Assembly: GCF_004359195.1 (NCBI RefSeq)
Contig: NZ_CP037954.1
Span: forward strand, 1,798,001-1,862,000
DNA from: Chryseobacterium salivictor
GTDB taxonomy: Bacteria; Bacteroidota; Bacteroidia; Flavobacteriales; Weeksellaceae
Direction: 5' to 3'
Length of the DNA: 64,000 bases
Below, piece after piece: positions 53,915 to 61,146 of this stretch. The position numbers and the translations under genes are program-made. Each line of letters opens with the position of its first letter. Position 1 is the first letter of the stretch. Below the pieces are notes generated by a model. The model made no database searches. It was not told where the DNA came from and saw only the letters and a list, made by a program, of their open reading frames with translations.

Positions 53915-55492
53915 ATGGAAACGGCAACACAATTTCAGATCGTCCCTCAGGAAGAGTACAGCGACATTTTCACTTCTGAATTATTGGTCTTTTTGGCGGA
54001 ACTTCATGTTAATTTCAACAATAGAAGAACTGCTCTTCTTCAGTCAAGAAAATTGAAGCAAATCGAATTCGATCACCGCCAGCTTCCAAAATTTTTAGCA
54101 GAAACAGAGGAAATCAGAAACGGGAAGTGGAGTTGTAATCCTTTGCCAACAGATTTACTCGACAGAAGAGTGGAGATTACCGGACCGGTTGAACGAAAAA
54201 TGGTGATCAATGCTTTGAATTCAGGCGCTTCCGCTTTCATGGCAGATTTTGAAGACAGCAATTCGCCGACTTGGGAAAATTGTATGGAAGGACAAAGAAA
54301 TCTTTCCGATGCCGTCAACAGAACCATCAGTTTCGAAAGTGAAAACGGTAAAAAATATGAATTGGGCGAAAACGCAGCCACGCTTTTGGTTCGCCCCCGT
54401 GGTCTTCATTTAGAAGAAAAAAATATTAAAATCAATGGTGAAAGAACTTCCGGTTCTTTAATCGATTTTGGAATTTATTTCTTTAGAAATGCTGAAAGAT
54501 TAATTGAAAATGGAAGTGGACCTTATTTTTATTTGCCAAAATTGGAACATTATAATGAAGCAAAATGGTGGAATGATGTTTTTAAATTTTCACAGGATTA
54601 TCTAGGAATCCCGCAGGGTACCATTAAAGCAACAGTTCTCATTGAAACCATTACCGCCGCTTTCCAACTGGATGAAATTTTATTTGAATTAAAAGAACAC
54701 AGTTCCGGCCTCAATTGCGGACGGTGGGATTATATTTTCTCTTACATTAAAAAGTTTCGGAATCTTCCCGAATTTTTAGTTCCCGACAGGGATCAAGTGA
54801 CCATGACTTCGCCTTTTATGAGTGCTTATTCCAAAAGAGTGATTCAGGTTTGTCATAGAAGAAATGTTCACGCGATGGGCGGAATGGCGGCGCAAATTCC
54901 CGTGAAAAATAACGAAAAAGAAAACGAAATCGCTTATGCGAAAGTCCGCGCGGATAAAGAACGCGAAGTGAAAAATGGTCATGACGGAACGTGGGTCGCC
55001 CATCCGGGATTGGTTTCGGTTGCAAAAAAAATCTTTGATGAATTCATGCCGATGCCAAATCAGATCGGTAAAAAATTCGAAGACTACCATATTTCCGAAG
55101 AAAATCTACTCGAAATTCCAAAAGGGACCATTACTGAAAATGGCGTTCGGAAAAATATTAATGTCGGAATTCTCTACATCGAATCTTGGTTAATGGGCAT
55201 TGGCGCTGCTGCTTTGTATAATTTAATGGAAGATGCGGCAACTGCAGAAATATCCCGAACCCAAATTTGGCAATGGCTGAAAAATGAAGCAAAATTAGAA
55301 GACGGCCGAACATTAATGCCCGAAATGGTTTTGCACTGGCAGGAAGAGGAATTGGAGAAAATCAAAAATTATGTCGGTGAAGAACGGTTCAGAAGTGGAA
55401 AGTTTGAACTCGCTACCGAACTTTTTGATGACCTTGTTCTCAATGATAATTTCGAAGAATTCCTGACTTTGAAAGCGTATCAGTTTATTTAA
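53915..55492 (+). CDS. aceB: malate synthase A
   Basis: A 525-residue enzyme condensing glyoxylate and acetyl-CoA to malate in the glyoxylate shunt. Motifs: FMADFEDSNSPTWENCMEGQ, LLVRPRGLHLEEKNIKINGE, NCGRWDYIFSYIKKF, and KNGHDGTWVAHPGLVSVAKK, the malate synthase signature. The length is that of the A type (no G-type insertion). Followed by aceA after 223 bases. Confidence 0.96.
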   Translation: METATQFQIVPQEEYSDIFTSELLVFLAELHVNFNNRRTALLQSRKLKQIEFDHRQLPKFLAETEEIRNGKWSCNPLPTDLLDRRVEITGPVERKMVINALNSGASAFMADFEDSNSPTWENCMEGQRNLSDAVNRTISFESENGKKYELGENAATLLVRPRGLHLEEKNIKINGERTSGSLIDFGIYFFRNAERLIENGSGPYFYLPKLEHYNEAKWWNDVFKFSQDYLGIPQGTIKATVLIETITAAFQLDEILFELKEHSSGLNCGRWDYIFSYIKKFRNLPEFLVPDRDQVTMTSPFMSAYSKRVIQVCHRRNVHAMGGMAAQIPVKNNEKENEIAYAKVRADKEREVKNGHDGTWVAHPGLVSVAKKIFDEFMPMPNQIGKKFEDYHISEENLLEIPKGTITENGVRKNINVGILYIESWLMGIGAAALYNLMEDAATAEISRTQIWQWLKNEAKLEDGRTLMPEMVLHWQEEELEKIKNYVGEERFRSGKFELATELFDDLVLNDNFEEFLTLKAYQFI

Positions 55493-55715
55493 GAGCCTAT
55501 AGTGATGAATGGTGAATAGTGAATGCTCAATGGTCAATAGTGAATAGTGAATAGTGAATTTTACTTTGTAACGTTTATAACGAGATTAAAAAATACCATT
55601 GTTAAGCGAAGTGGCTTTGCGCCTTTAAAAGCAGCATGAAAAACATAATGTATGTAAAGGAAACTTTGCGTCTTTGCGTTAAAAATAAAAACAACAAATC
55701 CAAAAACAAATCGAT
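55493..55715. repeat. spacer with short tandem and dispersed repeats
   Basis: AGTGAATAGTGAATAGTGAA and related 7-8-bp tandem units at about 55503-55560, then TTTGCGCCTTTAAAAGCAGC and CTTTGCGTCTTTGCGTTAAA, dispersed units also seen at 17589 and 17639. The T-rich end leads into aceA. No hairpin stops transcription between aceB and aceA. Confidence 0.6.
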
Positions 55716-57002
55716 ATGAACAAGCAAGAACAAATCCAGCAACTGGAAAAAGAATGGTTGGAAAGCCCAAGATGGAATGGTATAAAAAGACCGTATTCCG
55801 CAGAAAAAGTATTGAAACTCAGAGGGTCTTATCAACTCGATTATACCATCGCCAAATTGATGTCGGAGAAATTATGGGAGAAATTAAATAATCAGGATTT
55901 TGTGGCAGGATTAGGTGCTTTAACCGGAAATCAAGCGGTACAGGAAGTTGATGCCGGTTTGGAAGCGATTTATCTTTCTGGTTGGCAGGTTGCTGCCGAT
56001 GCGAATTTGAGCGGGGAAATGTATCCGGATCAAAGCTTATATCCAGCGAATTCTGTTCCGTCTGTGGTGAAAAGAATCAATAATGCTTTATTGCGTGCAG
56101 ATCAAATTCAGTCTGTAAATGAAGTGGATGAAGAGAACTGCAAAGAATATCTGGTTCCGATCGTTGCTGATGCAGAAGCTGGTTTTGGTGGTAATTTGAA
56201 TGCTTTTGAACTGATGAAGCAAATGATTGAAGCCGGTGCGGCCGGAGTTCATTTCGAAGACCAATTGTCTTCAGCAAAAAAATGTGGACATTTAGGTGGG
56301 AAAGTTCTGGTGCCGACTCAGGAAGCGGTAAATAAACTCATTGCGGCGCGCCTGGCTGCTGATGTTTGTGGTGTTCCAACACTTTTGGTAGCCAGAACCG
56401 ATGCTGATGCGGCGGATTTGTTAACCTCGGATATCGACGAAAGAGACCGGAAATTCGTGACAGGCAAAAGAACACCTGAAGGTTTCTATGAAGTGAAAAA
56501 CGGAGTAGAGCAGGGAATCGACAGAGGTTTGGCTTATGCGCCTTACGCTGATTTGATCTGGATGGAAACTTCAAATCCCGATTTAGCGTACGCCAGAAAA
56601 TTCGCTGAAGGGATTCACGCAAAATTCCCGGAAAAAATGCTCGCTTACAACTGTTCCCCTTCTTTCAACTGGGCTGCAAAATTATCCGTTCCCGAAATGG
56701 AAACGTTCCGCGAAGAATTGGCCGCGATGGGTTATAAATTCCAGTTCATCACTTTGGCGGGTTTCCATGCTTTAAATACCTCCATGTTCGAGTTGGCTTT
56801 GGCTTATAAAGAAAGAGGAATGGCAGGCTACAGCGAATTACAGGAAAGAGAATTTGCACTTCAATCGAAAGGTTTCCGCGCCGTAAAACATCAGAATTTC
56901 GTCGGAACTTCTTATTTTGACGAAGTGCAAACCGTAGTTACCGATGGAAATTCATCTACAACGGCTTTGGCTGGATCAACTGAAACTGAGCAATTTCATT
57001 GA
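55716..57002 (+). CDS. aceA: isocitrate lyase
   Basis: A 428-residue enzyme splitting isocitrate to glyoxylate and succinate. The active-site signature is [16 protein letters not shown], with the catalytic Cys in KKCGH. Other motifs: [49 protein letters not shown] and YNCSPSFNW. It begins [20 protein letters not shown], normal for the short bacterial type. With aceB it provides growth on acetate or fatty acids. Confidence 0.97.
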   Translation: MNKQEQIQQLEKEWLESPRWNGIKRPYSAEKVLKLRGSYQLDYTIAKLMSEKLWEKLNNQDFVAGLGALTGNQAVQEVDAGLEAIYLSGWQVAADANLSGEMYPDQSLYPANSVPSVVKRINNALLRADQIQSVNEVDEENCKEYLVPIVADAEAGFGGNLNAFELMKQMIEAGAAGVHFEDQLSSAKKCGHLGGKVLVPTQEAVNKLIAARLAADVCGVPTLLVARTDADAADLLTSDIDERDRKFVTGKRTPEGFYEVKNGVEQGIDRGLAYAPYADLIWMETSNPDLAYARKFAEGIHAKFPEKMLAYNCSPSFNWAAKLSVPEMETFREELAAMGYKFQFITLAGFHALNTSMFELALAYKERGMAGYSELQEREFALQSKGFRAVKHQNFVGTSYFDEVQTVVTDGNSSTTALAGSTETEQFH

Positions 57003-57105
57003 TTGATAAAAACACTGCATTTTTAGACCTGAGATGGGAGACTTGCTGACTCAAAAATCGTCTCATGTCTCCTTTCGAAGAATTTCAATTCTCATTTATT
57101 TTAAG

Positions 57106-57138
57106 AAAGTCCTCTCCATTTTTCGGGGAGGATTTTGT
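57106..57138 (+). terminator. terminator of aceA
   Basis: AAGTCCTCTCC...GGGGAGGATTTT forms a stem with a few G-T pairs, about 105 bases after the stop. Confidence 0.75.
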
Positions 57139-57269
57139 GAGGTGTCTTCCCGGAAGGTTGGTTTATTGCCGCTAATTAAAATTGTAATGAATTAAATTTT
57201 TAGAGTCTTTGCATTAAAAACAATATTCAGCACACTTTTTTATTATTTCTAAAAAGCTTAAACTTTCAT

Positions 57270-57277
57270 TATCTTTG
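57270..57277 (+). promoter_or_regulatory. queD promoter -7 box, leaderless type
   Basis: TATCTTTG ends 4 bases before the queD ATG, the same distance as at gldD, so transcription would begin at about the start codon. Confidence 0.6.
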
Positions 57278-57281
57278 CGCC

Positions 57282-57728
57282 ATGATACGCATTACCAAAA
57301 TTTTCACGTTCGAAACCGCCCACGTTCTCTACAATTACGACGGCAAATGCAAAAATATGCACGGACATTCCTACAAACTTTTTGTTACGGTAAAAGGAAA
57401 TCCAATCAATGATTTAGACCATCCAAAAAACGGAATGGTCGTAGATTTTGGAGACATTAAAAAAATCGTAAAATCACAGATTATCGATGTTTGGGATCAT
57501 GCGGTGATGCTCAATGGTATTTCGCCACACAAACAATTGGGTGAGGATCTGGAGGGAAAAGGTCATAAAGTGATTTATTGCGGTTACCAGCCGACGTGTG
57601 AAAATATGCTTTACGATATCGCAGACAAAATAAAAAAACAACTTCCCGAAGCCGTATCTCTGGCTTATCTTAAACTGCACGAAACCGAAAACTCTTACGG
57701 AGAATGGTTTGCAGAAGATCAAGTTTAA
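57282..57728 (+). CDS. queD: 6-carboxytetrahydropterin synthase QueD
   Basis: A 148-residue enzyme of the 6-pyruvoyl-tetrahydropterin synthase family, making 6-carboxytetrahydropterin for queuosine. Zinc ligands are His in TAHVLYNY and His in MHGHSYKL; WDHAVML; a C-terminal HETENSYGEWF supplies the substrate-binding Glu. Its end runs close into the lpxH region. Confidence 0.92.
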   Translation: MIRITKIFTFETAHVLYNYDGKCKNMHGHSYKLFVTVKGNPINDLDHPKNGMVVDFGDIKKIVKSQIIDVWDHAVMLNGISPHKQLGEDLEGKGHKVIYCGYQPTCENMLYDIADKIKKQLPEAVSLAYLKLHETENSYGEWFAEDQV

Positions 57729-57757
57729 TCTGAAAATGCACTATTTTGAAAATGCAC

Positions 57758-57765
57758 TAAATTTG
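57758..57765 (+). promoter_or_regulatory. lpxH promoter -7 box
   Basis: TAAATTTG fits TAnnTTTG. It lies inside the longer frame that could extend lpxH to 57709, and so favours the start at 57793. Confidence 0.55.
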
Positions 57766-57792
57766 CAAAATTCGGATCATTCGAAAGATATT

Positions 57793-58593
57793 ATGAAAAT
57801 CAATTTAGAACAAAATAAAAAAATCTATTTCGCTTCTGATCAGCATTTTGGTGCACCAACTCCGAAAGAAAGTAAGGTTCGCGAGGAGAAATTTATCCGC
57901 TGGCTCGACGAAATTAAAGCAGATGCCCAGGTTTTATTCCTCATGGGAGATTTGTTTGATTTCTGGCACGAATGGAATCACGTTATTCCGAAAGGATATG
58001 TCCGGGTTTTAGGGAAATTGGCCGAATTAAAAGATTCAGGAATTGAACTGTTCATGTTCGTCGGCAATCACGATTTGTGGATGAAAAATTATTTTGAAGA
58101 AGAAATAGGATGTAAAGTTTATTTTGATAAACAGTATTTCGAAATCAACGGAAAGAATTTTCTTCTCGCACACGGCGACGGTTTAGGTCCAGGCGATAAA
58201 GGCTATAAAAGAATGAAAAAACTTTTTACCAATCCTTTGGCGCAGTGGGCTTTCAAGTGGTTGCATCCGGATATTGCGATGAAAATAGCCATTTATTTTT
58301 CAACAAAAAACAAAATGATTTCCGGGGAGGAAGACAAAGAGTTTCTTGGCGAAGACAAAGAATTTCTGATCATTTATTCCAAAGAAAAACTCAAAGCAGA
58401 AGAAATCGATTATTTCGTTTATGGTCACCGGCATTTACCGATGATTCTGGACTTAGAAAACGGCAGCGCCCAATACATCAACCTCGGTGACTGGATTTCT
58501 TATTTTACGTATGGGGAATTTCAAACTCACTTTAAATTAAAGTCTTATAAAACTGGAGTCACAGAAGTTTTTATCGGAGATACGACTTCGTAA
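57793..58593 (+). CDS. lpxH: UDP-2,3-diacylglucosamine diphosphatase
   Basis: A 266-residue metallophosphoesterase of lipid A synthesis, cleaving UMP from UDP-diacylglucosamine. The start at 57793 is chosen because a promoter box precedes it and the fold begins at IYFASDQHFGAPTPKE. Motifs: SDQHFG, GDLFDFWHEWNHV, GNHDLW, LAHGDGLGPGDKGYKRMKKL and YGHRHLPM, all five blocks of the calcineurin-like family with the LpxH-type insertion. Confidence 0.9.
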   Translation: MKINLEQNKKIYFASDQHFGAPTPKESKVREEKFIRWLDEIKADAQVLFLMGDLFDFWHEWNHVIPKGYVRVLGKLAELKDSGIELFMFVGNHDLWMKNYFEEEIGCKVYFDKQYFEINGKNFLLAHGDGLGPGDKGYKRMKKLFTNPLAQWAFKWLHPDIAMKIAIYFSTKNKMISGEEDKEFLGEDKEFLIIYSKEKLKAEEIDYFVYGHRHLPMILDLENGSAQYINLGDWISYFTYGEFQTHFKLKSYKTGVTEVFIGDTTS

Positions 58594-58661
58594 GATAAAA
58601 TTCACAACAAATACCTTTTAACAGTTAAAATTTACTATCATCCCAAATATTAAGAATCTCC

Positions 58662-59696
58662 GTGGTTAAAAATATTTTCAATATCAAGACAGTAACCGAT
58701 TTCCAACAAAAATGTCTGGAAACTTTCCATTATCAATATCAAAATATCGAGGTTTACAGAAAGTTTGTTGATTATTTAAACATCAAACCGGATGATATTC
58801 AGGAAATTGAAAAAATTCCTTTTCTGCCTATTGAAATGTTTAAAAATCACACGATTTTGGATCGAAATAAAAACACCGATTTGTTTTTCCAAAGTTCAGG
58901 AACCACGCAGATGAACCTTTCAAAACATTGGATTGCTGACGAAAACCTTTATCAGGAAAGCATTGAGAAAAGTTTCGGGCAGTTTATCGGAAAACCGGAA
59001 GATTATATTTTTCTCGGATTATTGCCGAGTTATCTGGAAAAGCAAAATTCTTCCTTAATTTATATGGTCGATTTTCTGATGAAAAAATCAGGAAAACCGG
59101 AGAACGGATATTTCCTTTACAATCACGAGGATTTATTTGAATTATTAAATCAACTCTCAAAAGAAAATAAAAAAGTCATTCTGTTCGGCGTTTCTTTTGC
59201 GCTTTTAGACTTCCTGGATTTCGCACAAACCAATCATCACACCATCACCTCATCAGATCAGCTCATCATCATCGAAACCGGCGGAATGAAGGGACGAAAA
59301 GAGGAAATGACCAAAGATGAACTTTTGAATATCTTTCATAAAGGTTTCGGAACCGACAAAATTTACTCGGAATATTCGATGACCGAATTGCTTTCACAAG
59401 CCTATTCCTTAGGCCAGAATATCTACGAAAGTCCCAACTGGATGCGCATTCTCATCAGAAACACCGAAGACCCTTTTTCGTATGTTGAAGACGGAAGAAA
59501 CGGTGCGATCAATATCATCGACTTGGCCAACCGGCATTCCTGCAGTTTTATTGCGACGCAGGATTTGGGTAGAATTGAGACCAATTCTGAAATTAATTCC
59601 GTCAAGAATGACGATGCTATTATTTCCAATCGGTTTCAGGTTTTGGGCCGGATCGACCATTCCGATATTCGCGGTTGCAGTTTGCTGGTTTCTTAA
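58662..59696 (+). CDS. LuxE/PaaK-like acyl-protein synthetase
   Basis: A 344-residue protein from a GTG start at 58662. The adenylate-forming core shows FQSSGTTQMNLSKHW (AMP-binding P-loop-like), ETGGMKGRKEEM and YSEYSMTELLSQAY, then TQDLGRIE and VLGRIDHSDIRG, the hinge. This is the LuxE-type acyl-protein synthetase pattern, also found in Bacteroidota genes for lipid or surface-polymer synthesis. The substrate is unknown and no acyl carrier protein is adjacent. Confidence 0.85.
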   Translation: MVKNIFNIKTVTDFQQKCLETFHYQYQNIEVYRKFVDYLNIKPDDIQEIEKIPFLPIEMFKNHTILDRNKNTDLFFQSSGTTQMNLSKHWIADENLYQESIEKSFGQFIGKPEDYIFLGLLPSYLEKQNSSLIYMVDFLMKKSGKPENGYFLYNHEDLFELLNQLSKENKKVILFGVSFALLDFLDFAQTNHHTITSSDQLIIIETGGMKGRKEEMTKDELLNIFHKGFGTDKIYSEYSMTELLSQAYSLGQNIYESPNWMRILIRNTEDPFSYVEDGRNGAINIIDLANRHSCSFIATQDLGRIETNSEINSVKNDDAIISNRFQVLGRIDHSDIRGCSLLVS

Positions 59697-59708
59697 TTTT
59701 TAAATTTC

Positions 59709-60248
59709 ATGCTGAAAGTAGAAGAGTTAACCTATAATTATATTTCTCAATTTTGTGATTTTGAGAAAGATTTGGTGTTGACGAATCACTTTCATTCCGA
59801 TTGGGAAGCTGATATTTTAATTATTAATGAGGAAGGATTCAGTCATGAAATCGAAATCAAATTTTCAAAAGCAGACTTTAAAAACGATTTCAAAAAACAA
59901 TATCAGAATCAGAAAACCAAGGAAAAATTTCTAAAACACGATAAAATTATGTGTGGTGATTATCCTTGTAATCATTTTAGTTTTCTATTACCACAAGGAA
60001 TGGTTAAAGCTGAAGATATTCCTAAACACTGTGGAATCATCGAGTTTTATCACAATCCAGACTCCTGGAAAACCACTTTTGAAGAAATCAGAAAACCCAA
60101 AAACATTCATGAAGAAAAATTCTGGAAATTCTTTGATAGAGATTTAATGCTAAAAATAACGGCGAGAAATCTTTATTTTAAAAAATTGGAAGTGAAAGGG
60201 AAATTTGAAGAATTAATTCTGCCACCGAAATTTTCACCGAAAAAGTAA
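59709..60248 (+). CDS. MmcB/PD-(D/E)XK nuclease-like protein
   Basis: A 179-residue protein with DWEADILIINEEGFSHEIEI followed by KFSKADFKNDFKK. The spacing D...EIK-x-S fits the PD-(D/E)XK nuclease fold, as in MmcB-type DNA-repair proteins and some phage proteins. A Cys/His cluster (MCGDYPCNHFSFLLP) and a basic C-terminus follow. It is 12 bases after the LuxE-like gene and may be cotranscribed. The nuclease assignment is from motif only. Confidence 0.55.
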   Translation: MLKVEELTYNYISQFCDFEKDLVLTNHFHSDWEADILIINEEGFSHEIEIKFSKADFKNDFKKQYQNQKTKEKFLKHDKIMCGDYPCNHFSFLLPQGMVKAEDIPKHCGIIEFYHNPDSWKTTFEEIRKPKNIHEEKFWKFFDRDLMLKITARNLYFKKLEVKGKFEELILPPKFSPKK

Positions 60249-60298
60249 GAAGTAAAATACTTTTCGAAAATCCTTATCTTTACTTAAATTAAAAATAA

Positions 60299-61048
60299 AT
60301 GAATTTCAGTAAATTTAAAATTGTTCTTTGGTCTTTAGGGGTTTTGATGGTTATTTTTCTGGGATTTTTCCTGTATCAAATGACACAAAGTCAGAATATC
60401 AATTCGGTAATGACGGTATTAATGTTGATTCTGGGACTTATTCTCGGCGGAATTATTGCTTTTTTGGCTTCCAAAAAAATGACGGCTGATCCGGCGGTAA
60501 TTACAGAAAGCTCGCATACAATTGCTGAAAGTATGCGCAAGGTTTTCAAAGTGGTTTCTGCGGAAGGACATTTTAATGAAATCTACAATTACGAAGAGAC
60601 GACCAAAATCTTTAATTTTATTCCATCAAAAAAGAAAGCTCTGGTGATTGTTCAGGCCAAAGTTTTGGTGGGTTATGATTTTGAAAAATTTCGGTGGGAA
60701 ATCGATGAACAGAACCGAAAAGTAAAACTGCTGAATTTTCCGGCGCCGGAAATTCTTTCGACCGAAACGGATTATAAATACTATAATATCGAGGAACAGT
60801 TTTTCAATCTTTTCAGCAAAGATGATCTGGCCAAGATTCAACAAAACGGAAAACAGCAAGTCATTGAAGCAGCTAAAAAATCCCATCTCCCGGAAGTGGC
60901 AGCAGAACAGATGCGGACTTTACTTACGGAGCTTTTGGCAGCTAAAAATTTTTTCCTGGAAAATGCCAGTGTTATTTCCGACAGCAAAAACCGAATCGAT
61001 TACCAATCATCTTTACATCAGCAATCAAAAAATAACCTGTTTTTTTGA
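60299..61048 (+). CDS. DUF4230 family membrane protein
   Basis: A 249-residue protein with two N-terminal membrane segments (residues 8-28 and 37-57), then the DUF4230 domain: ESMRKVFKVVSAEGHFNEIY, KKKALVIVQAKVLVGYDFEK, KVKLLNFPAPEILSTETDYK and YYNIEEQFFNLFSKDDL. The soluble part probably lies outside the membrane. The function of the family is unknown. Standalone. Confidence 0.88.
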   Translation: MNFSKFKIVLWSLGVLMVIFLGFFLYQMTQSQNINSVMTVLMLILGLILGGIIAFLASKKMTADPAVITESSHTIAESMRKVFKVVSAEGHFNEIYNYEETTKIFNFIPSKKKALVIVQAKVLVGYDFEKFRWEIDEQNRKVKLLNFPAPEILSTETDYKYYNIEEQFFNLFSKDDLAKIQQNGKQQVIEAAKKSHLPEVAAEQMRTLLTELLAAKNFFLENASVISDSKNRIDYQSSLHQQSKNNLFF

Positions 61049-61146
61049 CAGTATTTTGAATTTTAAATTCCTGCTTACCGGAAAATGAAATTATAAGTAC
61101 TTCATGCTTAAGTTTCACTACTTTTACATTCTTAAAATAGTTAATT

